Shown here in pieces: positions 18,352 through 29,197 of a DNA stretch of 64,000 bases. How positions within the stretch are numbered: position 1 is the first letter of the stretch; every line of letters begins with the position of its first letter. The stretch covers positions 868,001 to 932,000 of the forward strand of contig OX595994.1 of the NCBI GenBank assembly GCA_951394045.1, in the 5' to 3' direction. Source of the stretch: Nitzschia sp. DOCU1. Taxonomy: Eukaryota; Bacillariophyta; Bacillariophyceae; Bacillariales; Bacillariaceae. The notes below the pieces were generated by a model. It did no database searches, was not told the origin of the DNA, and saw nothing but the letters and a program-made list of their open reading frames with translations. The position numbers were made by a program, and so were the translations under genes.

Positions 18352-20967
18352 ATGGACGACGTTTTTCCAGCGGAGACGGGCAACGGAAATCACAGGAAGA
18401 AGACCATGAATGCGATTACATTTCTGACGGACGAACAAGCTCAGCCACGTCTGGATATGATCCGTAGCTACGTCGCCAAGCCGATCCCTCGGTCGGAGAG
18501 CTGGACGGATCCGGAACCTGCATGGCTGGAAGGTGCCGGTATCTTGATTGGCAACAGGCACCATGCCAGCAGAGTGGACGATCTCGTTCGACGAGGTGTG
18601 ACAGCTGTATTGAACTGCGCTTCTGGGGGGATATCTCGATTGCCAATGGACGAGCTACAACAAAAAGGTATCGCCTATCAATTTACAAATGTTCGGCAGG
18701 ACGACGTTTTGTATCCAATTCTTTTTGACCCCAGGACAGGGGAACCATCCAAGCACCTGCAGGTCGCCAAAGCGCTCTACATGCAAGTTCGACAAGCGGG
18801 TGGTCGAGTCATGTTCTTTTGTGTCGCGGGGCAAAATAGGTGCGTCTTTCTTTTGTCGTCTTGCCGTGTGATGAAAAATTGCAGTGTGACTGATCTAGCC
18901 GTCCTGATCGCAGATCTGCGGCGTTGGCAGTTGCTGTGTTGATGCTCTGTGGATATCCTTTGGAAGAGCCACTGAAGAGTTTGTCGCAGACTCGGCCATT
19001 CGTCCTTGAAAACGAGGGATTCCAAAGGCAGCTGGTGGAGCTGGAGGCTATGCTAAAAGGTCGTCACAACAAGAAGGTCAAAATATCGGAAACCAATCAA
19101 GAAGTCTACACCTTTGGCACCCCTCCGAGGGAGGTGATGACTCGATCTTCTTCTCTGGATTCCAGGTTGGGATTGGTAGAAGTAGAGCTATTGATCCCGG
19201 GGCTATGTACAATGGACGTAAAAATTGCCAAGGAATCTTCGATTGCAGAGGTGAAGGAACGGCTTATCGAGCACGCAAACGAATTTTTCTTGTCCTACTC
19301 CAACCCTCCAGCAAAAGTGGCCAAATCCTGGGTCGTCCTCGCCATGTTTGGATATGACGACATGTACGATTTCCCCCTTGAAAAAGAAGCGATCGAGCTA
19401 GGCGTCCAGCTTGAATTAATGCAACAAATGTTTGGATTGGAAGTTTTCACACCACCAAATTCGATGGAGCAGCATGTCCGATGGAATTCCAAATGCCGCT
19501 TTGCCCTTGTTATCTTTTCTGTTTACAAATTGCAGAGTAGTGGAGAAACTTACGAAGAGCCGTGGACCTTTGTGCACGAAGAACGACCAGGGGCGCCCGC
19601 TACTTTTCTAGAGTACAACTTGTTGACGACTCATCTCCGCGCGTGGGATTTTGGTACGTTCATTCATTCCCACCTCGACTAGTACGCGTCGATTGTTGTT
19701 CCTCATCTTTTGATTTCAGTGACGGGTCAGTCCTATTGTTCAATAGAGCCGATCGTCTTCAGTTTCTCGCCTGATCCCCGAGACAAGCGTCAATTCATGA
19801 GAATCTCGACCAGCGCCAACAAACCAGTTCAATTCCACGCGCCAGGAGAAGGAGGTATTCTTGGTATGGGTGCTAATGCAATTGTGCATCGAGTCGGGCT
19901 CGGTAAAGTGACAAAGTCGACCAATAGTCGAGAGCCTGGATTCATGGATAGCTGCCCGCCAGATGGACGATGGGATGCGGCCGTGAAACGCCAGTTTAGC
20001 TTTGACAAGATGGTCGCGTTTCTCGAGAATAGATCCGAAGCAGGATTGGCCAAGCGGATCCGCATGGCAAGTTTGCTGAATTCTGATGGCCGGGTCGTGG
20101 AGTTTTATGGATTGGGAGGTAAGGGATCAATTTCGTTGTGCATCTGTCCTTTGAGTTCTTGCATTAAAAACCCCAACGCTCTTCTTGGGTTTCTCTACAG
20201 TTGGTTTGTCGTCCAACTCGTACAATGAGCACGAATACAAATTTGAGGCGATGCTGCTGGCTCGCTACGAGGAGGAATTTTCGACGTATACAATGAAGAA
20301 ATTCATGGAAGATTATTTGATCCCCATTGAACGGACATTGCCGGAGGAACGTGAAGAGATCAGGAACCTCCAAGCCAAGTTTTCTCTCATTTCGGTCAAA
20401 GTACTGCTTGTCAGTCTTTTGAATGCGTTTCGCGATTTGACTTTGGTCGGGGTGCAGGCGTTTGACTTTAATCATTTGTCCAATGTGTTGGTGTCGCGCG
20501 ATCACCGGTTGTGTCGTTTGATTGACATAGACGGGGACTCGAAGGGTTCCATTCAGCTCGATGACACGGCGGAATACATTAAAGGCTCGACCGACACCGC
20601 GTCTTCTACCACTGGCATGTTGCCGATCCACAAACCGTCATTGGATGTTGACTTGAAAACTGTTCTTCCGACTCTTATTGAACAACTAATTCTGGGCAAA
20701 GGACGAGGGCGTGAGTTCGTCACAAACAAACGATCAGAAATTTGGAGGGCAAAGCCTGAGAAAGCTAAGGAATTGATCACGGAAGTTCTGAAGGAAAACT
20801 TCTATCCTGTAGTTCAGGGGGAAGATGAGCTTGTCAAGGCCGAAAAGCATGTCCATAAGGTTGCGCAGTGGTTCTATGCTTTGCTCAAGAAGCAGCCACC
20901 ATGGGGCAATTGGACTCGTGACATCTATGATGCCATGCGTTGTATAGACCATCTACCGATTTCCTAG
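18352..20967 (+). CDS. Dual-specificity phosphatase fused to a divergent protein-kinase-like domain
   Basis: Four exons (18352-18839, 18914-19653, 19720-20118, 20201-20967) encode 797 residues. Residues 55-200 are a dual-specificity phosphatase domain. The first intron falls inside the active-site loop, and splicing restores CVAGQNRS (Cys157, Arg163), the CX5R signature, with acidic residues QDD at 116-118 as possible general acid. Residues 200-400 are unassigned. From about 450 there is a kinase-like pattern: glycine loop GGILGMGANAIVHRV (454-468), AAVKR with Lys499, then FDFNHLSNVLV (Asp631, Asn637) like a catalytic loop, and LIDIDGD (651-655) in place of DFG. The canonical HRD is missing, so activity is uncertain. 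Phosphatase identity is firm; the kinase-like call rests on spacing of motifs. The fusion depends on the three intron joins, all phase-consistent GT-AG. Confidence 0.75.
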
Positions 20968-21012
20968 CCGGATAATTAGTATGGCTTGGGTTTGAACCAA
21001 TTTTTTATTGAA

Positions 21013-22152
21013 TTACGTACTAGCTCGTGCCATGTTGCGGTATCCCGTCCCAAGACAACTCATGAGCACTGTCTTTGTTTCAAAATCGGGCGTCAGTTTG
21101 AACTCAACATCAAACGCCCGCTTCAGTAATCGTAGTGTTTCCACCGTGTATTGCGAGAGCGTCCCAAGTCGTATTCTCGACACATCTTCGGGGGTCAGGC
21201 ACATCCACACCAAGGCCAATGACTGGCACGAAGTGTCCAAGACGCCCCCACGCCGTATCTCTTCCAACAAAAGACAAGCACCTCGCTGCCCCAATTCTTC
21301 CGGGAGTTCTGCACCTCGCTCGGCTTGATTAGGATCCAAGCAGCACTCGGCCGTGAGAATGACACCTGTTGTTGATTCACTCGATACTATCAATGACAAG
21401 CCCGGACTCGGTGCACACCCGTTGCGTTTGGGAGAGTTCACATCCGTGTGAATCCAGACATCCGGCAGCAATTTGTGGAAAACGCCTTTGGCCGAATAAG
21501 CGACTCGAGCCGCCATGGACGACGAGACAATCTTGCAAGAAATGGCAGTTCCACGAATTCGTTTTATCTTTCCAGGATCCGTAAAGTCAATAGACTGAAA
21601 TTGTTTAACAATAGGGCAAGAAAACAGAACTTTGCCGCCTCCCATTGGCGCAGCCGCCCGTTGGAGCACTCGAATTTGTGGCTCCAATCCCTCGTCATCC
21701 GTACCTATGCCGAACTTTGAAAATAGCGGTAAAGCCGAGACTCGAAGATAATCAGGTGATGGATCCATCTCACAACAACCATCTGTCATGCCATGCAGCA
21801 CAATCGACAACGTCTCTTTTCCAAACGGCGCCAATGGCATGATTCCTTCTAGAAACCATCCAATCGATCGAGAATCTGGGCAGTGATGATCGATATCTCC
21901 CCCCAGCAATACTCCTGGTTGGAACCGTAACTGTGTTCCCGTATTGTTGATCTCCATTTTGGTTCCATTGGTCATTTGATCAATCAATCGCAAGAAACTG
22001 GCTTCATAATCTTTTAGGCCGGGATTCTGTAGATCATCTGCTCGAATATTCCGAATAAGTAGCGGTCGATGAGATAACAGGCTAACCACTATCCGCTGCC
22101 GAAATTGAACGGCCCCGTCTTCGAATCTTAGTAGAGATCCAATCTTGCTCAT
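21013..22152 (-). CDS. RCL1: RNA 3'-terminal phosphate cyclase-like protein RCL1
   Basis: A single exon encodes 379 residues from the ATG at 22152, which places the family start LLRFEDGAVQFRQRIVVSLL near the N-terminus. The protein keeps the RtcA/Rcl1 fold signatures LGGDIDHHCP, GMTDG, GGGKVLFSCP and RGTAISCKIVSS. Rcl1 proteins have lost cyclase activity and act in 18S rRNA processing at site A2, with Bms1 and U3 snoRNP in the nucleolus. The length matches family members of about 370 residues. The reading FQPGVLLGGDIDHHC rather than a catalytic cyclase pattern supports Rcl1 over RtcA. It converges on the phosphatase-kinase gene, with 45 bases between stops. A second ribosome-biogenesis gene (NIFK-like) lies 13 kb away, with no sign of linkage. 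Confidence 0.88.
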   Translation of the reverse strand: MSKIGSLLRFEDGAVQFRQRIVVSLLSHRPLLIRNIRADDLQNPGLKDYEASFLRLIDQMTNGTKMEINNTGTQLRFQPGVLLGGDIDHHCPDSRSIGWFLEGIMPLAPFGKETLSIVLHGMTDGCCEMDPSPDYLRVSALPLFSKFGIGTDDEGLEPQIRVLQRAAAPMGGGKVLFSCPIVKQFQSIDFTDPGKIKRIRGTAISCKIVSSSMAARVAYSAKGVFHKLLPDVWIHTDVNSPKRNGCAPSPGLSLIVSSESTTGVILTAECCLDPNQAERGAELPEELGQRGACLLLEEIRRGGVLDTSCQSLALVWMCLTPEDVSRIRLGTLSQYTVETLRLLKRAFDVEFKLTPDFETKTVLMSCLGTGYRNMARAST

Positions 22153-22758
22153 TGTGTCGTCGTCGTCGTGGATGATGATTCTGCAGTGCCTGATGACGGC
22201 GAAAAGGAACAACCGCTGTTGCTGACAAAGTGAAAGATGCGGCGGGACGAAGGACGATTACCGACAGATGGTAGTACCACTTCTATTCCGCGCTTAACCT
22301 TTTGGAAGAGAAAGCAGCTAGCGAGCTTTCGATTTCTTTGTTTGGGAAGTGGCAAGAACGAAATGGATTGTCCCCATGCATGGTGGCCGCCGGCTTACAG
22401 AAAAAATTCAGTGGTCGTCGCGATGGTTGATGCCGAGGCGCGAGAAGGCGAGCGCGCGCAAAACGATTGGCTAAGATATGTATGATGCGTATCTAATAAA
22501 GTACGTATAAAGCTTATTCGAGTGACGTCTTGCCATCACCATTCATCGTCTCCTCCAACGCATCTCAATCATCGGCAGCCAACGAAAAACATCAGAAGAA
22601 TATCTAACACAAGGAACCCATCACTTCTTTGCCTCTTCATAAAGGAACTGGGTTCAGTGGAGAGCTTCGTTCATCAACTTTCCGCTGCTGTATCGGTTAT
22701 CGGTAATTGTTTAAGTGAAGCCAGCAGCACGCTAAAGATCACAGGCAGATTGCTGAAT
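22153..22758. other. Divergent promoter region
   Basis: This separates the starts of RCL1 (minus) and the plastid PPR protein (plus). A TATAAA sequence lies at 22506-22511, about 250 bases before the PPR start. The PPR reading frame is open back to about 22522, but that extension is Ser/His-rich and would bury the signal peptide. Confidence 0.4.
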
Positions 22759-24450
22759 ATGATGATGGCAACCAAACGATTCGCCTTCAGCTGGGGGTTC
22801 TTACTGTTGTCAAGTCAAGTGGAAGCCTTTTCGTCGCAATGGAGATGGGGCTCTAGTCCTACTAAGAGTGTAATGACAACTTCTACATGCAAGAAAACGT
22901 CGTCGCTTTACTTTGGCACTCGACTTTCTGTCGCGATCTTACCGACTCAAAGCCATAGCAAAGTAGACGATGGTGACGACGACGAAGGCGATTTCGAGTT
23001 TCTTTTGGATGACGACGACGACGAAGACTATGAAATTGATTTGGCAAAAAAAGAAGAATGGATGGACGAGTTGCACCGGTTGGCACGTACCTCTTCTCAA
23101 GACCCAATGGCGGTCGAAAAGGCTCAAAAGGTCTTTGACGAAATGTTTGAAGCCTACGTCATGACAGAGGAAACGAGCATGTGGCCGGCTGTAGACGTTT
23201 ACAATTTGTTGCTGGAGACACACGCGTATGCTAGATCACCTGAGGGAGGAGTGCATGCCGAAAAATTGTTGTCGAGAATGGAAGATCCCTCGGTAGAATT
23301 CATTGCCAGGCCTAACCTGGAGACTTACTTGAATGTTATGGACGCCTGGGCCATGCGAAAGAATCCTGCCAAGGCAGAAGAAGTATTGAAACGGCTGGAA
23401 CAGCGCTACGAAAAAACCGGCGACGAGGCCATTCAAGTGACGTCGGATGCTTACAACAAACTCATTAAAGCGTATGGGATGGTAGGAGACGCCGAAAAGG
23501 CCGAAGAAATCTTCGTCTCGCTGCTCGACAAAGAGGAGGACGATCCACTCAAGGCTAATTACAAGACATGGGTACAAATCATGAAGGCCTTTGCTTCTCG
23601 TCAGGATGGAGCTGAAAAGGTGCAAGCTCTCTACCGAGAAATGCTCAAGGCCTACCGCATGGGCGACGAGGACTGCAAACCCAGAATCGAAGTTTACAAC
23701 ACTTTAATTCGCGCACTAGGACAAAAATGGGATGGTGCCGAAGAAGCTGAAGAGATATTGTTTGACTTGGTGAGTCGATTCCGGGGAGGAGAGGAAGATG
23801 TCCGACCCAACGGCGAGACATTCCGAAACGTCTTGACAGCCCAACGCCGTCGCAAGAATGTGTCGGGGGCCAAAGTGGAACAGCTTTTGCAAATTCAAGA
23901 AGGACTTTATGCAACGTCGAAAGAAGAAGATTTAAAGCTGGATGGTCGAGTCTACAACGTCGCGTTATATGCCATTTCTCGATGCCGCGATCATAAAAAG
24001 GCGGTCCGCGCTCGCCGCATAGTTGATAAGATGCGAGAGCTGGACGACCAGGTTCACCATATCAATGTGCGAACATACTTCAATCTCCTGTCGGCTTGTG
24101 CCTATACCGACGGAACACCAGAAGAAAAGTTGCAGGCATTTCAAATAGCAGTCGACGCTCTGAAAGAACTTCGAGAAAGCCTTCACCATGAGCCTGACAG
24201 CTCTTGCTTTGGAATGTTCCTCAAGGCATGCGCGAACTTGATGCCCGAAAGTCGCAAGCGGGACGCCGTGGTGGAAAACGTCTTTCGGAAATGCTGCAAC
24301 GATGGTCTGGTGGATGAATTTGTGTTGGCAGAATTTGAAAGGGCGTCATCGAAAGCGTTGCAGTTGGAAGTTTTGGGGGGATTCCTCGAGGATGATGTCC
24401 GCATACCAAAGGAATGGAGCAAGAACGCATACAATATGGAAGAAGCTTAA
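22759..24450 (+). CDS. Plastid-targeted pentatricopeptide repeat protein
   Basis: A single exon encodes 563 residues. I start at the Met triplet at 22759 because it gives a signal peptide (RFAFSWGFLLLSSQVEA) directly followed by FSSQWRW. This is the signal-peptide plus Phe pattern that directs proteins into complex plastids of diatoms. After an Asp-rich spacer of about 50 residues comes an array of at least six helical 35-residue-like repeats, for example VDVYNLLLETHAYAR, LETYLNVMDAWAM, SDAYNKLIKAYGMVGDAEKA and IEVYNTLIRALGQ. PPR proteins bind single-stranded organelle RNA and steer its processing, stability or translation. The RNA target cannot be read without a code alignment. It converges with TPPII, with 75 bases between stops. 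Confidence 0.88.
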   Translation: MMMATKRFAFSWGFLLLSSQVEAFSSQWRWGSSPTKSVMTTSTCKKTSSLYFGTRLSVAILPTQSHSKVDDGDDDEGDFEFLLDDDDDEDYEIDLAKKEEWMDELHRLARTSSQDPMAVEKAQKVFDEMFEAYVMTEETSMWPAVDVYNLLLETHAYARSPEGGVHAEKLLSRMEDPSVEFIARPNLETYLNVMDAWAMRKNPAKAEEVLKRLEQRYEKTGDEAIQVTSDAYNKLIKAYGMVGDAEKAEEIFVSLLDKEEDDPLKANYKTWVQIMKAFASRQDGAEKVQALYREMLKAYRMGDEDCKPRIEVYNTLIRALGQKWDGAEEAEEILFDLVSRFRGGEEDVRPNGETFRNVLTAQRRRKNVSGAKVEQLLQIQEGLYATSKEEDLKLDGRVYNVALYAISRCRDHKKAVRARRIVDKMRELDDQVHHINVRTYFNLLSACAYTDGTPEEKLQAFQIAVDALKELRESLHHEPDSSCFGMFLKACANLMPESRKRDAVVENVFRKCCNDGLVDEFVLAEFERASSKALQLEVLGGFLEDDVRIPKEWSKNAYNMEEA

Positions 24451-24525
24451 ATTCTAATGCTAGACAAAACAAATTATTTCTAAGAATGTTGACAACATGT
24501 GTACCATTGCGCGTCTATTGTGCTT

Positions 24526-27500
24526 TTAGAAGAGCTTGTAATCAGCAGGTGCGGCCACGAACTTCATCGCCTTGTCTCTCTTGTACAGGGCTGTATACCC
24601 GATCTCGCGAAAAATTGCAGCTCGCTTCTCCAACAGATCTGACTTCGTGAGTGGCTTGACTCCACCAGTATCCTTGCCATTTTTTGCAAGAAGCTTGTTG
24701 ATCCTCTTCAGAGCCATGCCGTGACGCCCCGCCCGGCAATCGCGTTCAAGAGCCAAAGAGACATATTTTCCGTTGGAATCGATTTCCGCCCATGATTTGA
24801 GATCCAACAGCGTCTGATCGAACTTGACGGAGGAATCTTCCTCCTTCGAATCGGCTAATGCCAACGCTTTTCGAACAAGTGCCTCGATAAGATTGCTCTT
24901 TTTCTTTTCCATCTCCTTGTTCTTCTTGACTTTCTCTGGCTCGTCCTTATCCACTCTCTTCCCAAAATGGAGAGCCAACTCGTCCTCTGATATTGCCGAA
25001 ATAATTTGGTTAGCCACCTCGACAATCTTTGGTAAGATCTCTTCCCGTGTCTTGAGACCGTCCAAGTACTTTAGATTCGCCATGAGCAAGGGAATATGTT
25101 CCGGGTAATCCTTCACCATTTCTGCATACATTTCCTCGAACTTCCCAGCATCCTTTTCTTCCTTGGTGAGTTTGTCAAGTTGGTTCACCTTCAAATCACG
25201 AATCGCTTCACCCAAGCGCTCGTCAGCACTCCGTTCATCCTTCGGTTCAGCTACCTCACCCTCCGGCGACGACGGCTTGTCCATCTTAGGGCCTACGACG
25301 TAAGTCATGGGGAAGCCATTGGGTCGTTTGCCTTCACCGGGAAGTGAGGTCTCCCCACTCGCGTAGGTACAGCTCCCCACCAGGACGTCGCCGGGCTTGC
25401 ACGACGAAGGGAGCTTGGAAGCGGGTGGTTCCGCAAAAAATACTGACGCACATGAGCCCCTTCGCAGCGTACGCTTCTTCATGGTTTTCTTTCCGCCGAT
25501 CATCAAGTCTTCCCGGGTCGAGAAAACCGTCAGCGAAATCTCCTTTTCTATCTTTCGTTCAATCCAGATTGTCATATCTTTGAGCTTTTCGAGCATGGAA
25601 GGATCATCATGGCGGACCTGCATCTTCAGCACTATCGTACCCTTGGGACCTGTGATCGCTTTTGGGTAGGCATCGCAATACCCAAGATATTTCTTGTCAC
25701 CGTCGTAGGCCAGGATCAGCTGGGATTCGTAAGTCGATTCATATAGCACTTCCTGAAGTGCCGGCGCTCTGGGAGTAAAAGCGCCCTTCTCATCTTGGGA
25801 AAATTCATAGGTCAAGACAAGCTGATAAGTTTTCTTGTCGTTCCAAGGCTGCACATCACGATCACCAAGTGGCGCAATGACCCCTTCGGTCTTGGGGCGG
25901 ACTGCAGTCTTCCATTTTGTGAGTTTGGCCGAAGGATTGATCATCTCATCTTTCAAATCACTGCTGACCCGCACAAAAGCAAACGTATCGCCACCGTTTA
26001 TGGAGACTGTCTGTGGTACAGGTTGAATTCCTCGAAATTCGATAGTGACGTCCGCCTTTGTTGGCCCCGACGCGGACCAATATCGGCCAACATCAACTTC
26101 ACAAGTTATTCCGGCCTCGACAGAAATTGAATTGACGCTGATCTGCGACGGAAGCAAATTCAAATATTTTTGTTGTGCATTGTCGCGATAAGCGGCATGG
26201 GGGATGAGTTGCACCGTATGAAGCACAAATAGTCGACTGGTCGCCTCGCTTGATGCGTCTCGTCCATCTCGGACGGTGACGTCCATCCAAGTACTTCCCA
26301 TTGGCGGGACAACAAAGAAGCGTTTGATTTCGGTAGCCTCGAACTATACGACAGAGCGTAAGAGCACAATCTTGCACTGCATGTTGGAGAAAACCCAAGT
26401 CACTTACCGATAGTGATTGTAACTCGATTCGCTGCTGCTCGAGGAGTGGCCTGATCACTGTTATCGGGAGAGACCACATAACACCGCGCTGAGGATTTTC
26501 TGCATCAGAACCGCAAACTTTTGCTGTATGAACGCCGTGCGGCAATGCGGACGCGTCTACCGAAATCTTAAAGGATCGCCCGTTGTTCATGAGCATAAAA
26601 TAATCGGGAACCGACACCCACGAGGGCGCTGTTGACTGCAAAGCAAACTTCATTTCAAAGTCTATCCGTTCCTTTTGAGTCTGGTCATTCAAGTTGTCGG
26701 TCCGTCTAAAGTTCGGATTCACGCGGACCGAGAAGGCCTGTTTCGATGCGCTCTCCTCGGGTTGACGCATGTAGATTCCTCGTGGGTTCCCCGACTGTCC
26801 CTCCAAGTAGACCTCAAAGTGGATGTCCTCGGTCACCAAGTCTTTGGTTGCCACAAGGTGATCGAACGCCTTGTCCACTTGTACAATTCCCCATCCTTGC
26901 TGCAGAGAACTCAAACCGGGCATAAATTTGGCAGAATTTTCGATAGCACGTTGGATTCTAGGCGGCGAAATGGGAATACCCTCGGCTTTACAAGCTGATA
27001 GGAGCAAAGCTACACACCCACATGCGTGCGGGGAAGCCATACTAGTTCCATTCATAAGCATCGATTTTTGAAGGGTCCAATTGGAAACAGATGTAATAGC
27101 GCCCCCCGGTGCACAAACTGTGACGCCGTTATCACCATCTTGAGCGGGACCGACGCTACTCCAGGTATAGGTCGTACCAACCAATGTGTCCTTGTCGTCA
27201 GTATTGGATTCTAAACTGTAGTCCGCCTTCATCATGTCCGGCGAGACGTAGGCAGCAACACCAATGATACAGGTGGATATCCCCCCAGGAGCATTAACGG
27301 TGGTCAACGCGGGCCCGTTGTTGCCCACTGCCGAGACAAAAACGATATTGTGCCGCCACACCAATTCCTCCGCCAAACGAATAACTCGTCCCGCATTCGG
27401 GATCTGACTGGCTTCTCCGTAGCTTAAATTGATGACATCACACCCCAGTCGAACGGCTGCCATGATTCCTCTGGCGATACTGCTTCCACTTTCCATTGAT

Positions 27501-28483
27501 CCCATACGAGAATCCCCGATCTTGATGGATATCAGCTGCGCTCCAGGTGCAACACCACTTCGTTCCCCTTCGGCAGCGGCTGCAATGGCTGCCACGTGCG
27601 TCCCATGCGGCGTACAGTCTCCGACTATGCTCAAAACCTGTGCATCCTCATAAAAGTTGACGCCATAGTTGTATTGATCGACCGAGGAAATGGTACTATA
27701 TTGTCGTTCTTTGTGAAAGGCTGCCAATGGAATCTTGTCTGTCCAATCTAGCGTAGTCTGTTCCGTTTCATCGTCATCGTCACAATTGGCTATCCCAATC
27801 ACTGCGCGGTGATCCTTTCCATCAAAGAACACCACACAATCCAAAATCATCCCAGGATCATTCTCACTGTCCCATTCCCTGTCCGTCAAAATCTCAATAC
27901 GGGCTTGCAATTCGTCGCGGACTCGAATCTCTTCCGGTGAAGGCGATTTCTGGTTGGCTTCTTGCCACTCGGAAAGCTCTTTTCGCACCTTGACGACATA
28001 GGATTGCAATTGCTTCTCAAGTTTGGTTTGCCGATCGGCTTTGACTCGAGCAACGACCGATGCCGGAAAGAGTTCATAGGCCAGTTTCAGGCCCAGCTGT
28101 ACTGTCGGCGGAGTGGTGGTGGGTGGCCGAACTTCCTGACTAGGAGCGGGGGCTTCTTTTTCCCACCACGACTTTGCGAGTTTGAGAGTCTTTCCGCTCA
28201 AGGCCTCCACTTGATAGTAATTGCAATCGTTACCTGGATCAATCGTCTGCCGACTCGTCGAAACGTCGACATCGCCACTTCCCGTACAATCCACAATATC
28301 CAAGAGTTTCGGTGTCACCCCGTCTTGCATCATTGAGATGCCACTAGCGCCTGGATCGATCCCCGTATCCAAAATGCCAATCAACACATTTTTGCCATTG
28401 TATTCTGGGTGCGCTTTTAAAAATTCAAGTGCGTTGGTTTCCTTTTTGGGCACCAAATCAATCGAGGGAAAGGACGGAGCCAT
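24526..28483 (-). CDS. TPP2: Tripeptidyl peptidase II
   Basis: Two exons (28483-26408, then 26343-24526, with a 64-base intron) encode 1297 residues, close to animal and plant TPPII. The subtilisin-type catalytic residues are Asp39 in LDTGID, His293 in PHGTH, Asn388 in VGNNGP and Ser481 in NGTSMASPHACG. The long insert between Asp and His is typical of TPPII and distinguishes it from bacterial subtilisins. The C-terminal half, rich in beta then helical sequence, forms the giant spindle-shaped oligomer in known family members. TPPII removes tripeptides from peptides released by the proteasome in the cytosol. No signal peptide is present, which fits. The intron join reads QSLS then FEATEIKRFF, in frame. 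Confidence 0.95.
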
Positions 28484-29197
28484 TCTTTCGCGTTGCTTTG
28501 AATGACAACCTGATTATCACTCCTTCTCGAGAAATAATGCCTACACCTTCACCTGACAATATAGCTACCGAGAAAGGCAAACGGACTGGCACTAGACCGA
28601 ATGAGATGGATGGTCGACATCTGGCATCATCGATCAGACGCGATTGTAGTTTCGCTTCGTCGGAATGAAGCAAAGGAACCATTCACGGATGTCTCAGTCA
28701 TGGACAATACGTCAACCCAACGCTTTCGCAATGAAGCGGTTAAATGAACGTTTCTTCCACGGAGGCCCGCGTCTTCTGTGCGCGCACAGTCGACTGAGTG
28801 GATCCTTTACTTCCGCGCGGTTGCTACTGGTAGATGAAAAGATCGTTCTGCCGATCACAATCTTGCATTTGCCATGATGATAGTAGTACAGGTAGTTGCC
28901 AAACCGGAGTAAAGAGAGAAAATGCGGCGACAAGGTTTATTTGACCCTATTTCGTTAGCGAAGCTCTGGAATCCTCTCAGCCTAATAGTGGCAGTATATG
29001 TTGACCGACAAGCAACAGCAACGCAGTAATAAGAAGGGCTACACAGAGGTAAGGACCGGGGCGTTCACACGGCGGGTCCAGCCACTATCTTGAAGTCTTG
29101 GTAGAAAAGAATTCACAAAGGAGGAGGAGATATGCAATGAAGGTCAAATGGGTAATGAAGTAGCTGGATGCGACGTCGGCTTGGCCATCGTCGCTAT
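28484..29197. other. Intergenic, about 0.7 kb, no gene seen
   Basis: This lies between two minus-strand genes and should contain the TPPII promoter and the 3' UTR of the MOSC gene. Open frames are short and overlap in several frames. No repeat or RNA gene stands out. Confidence 0.4.
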
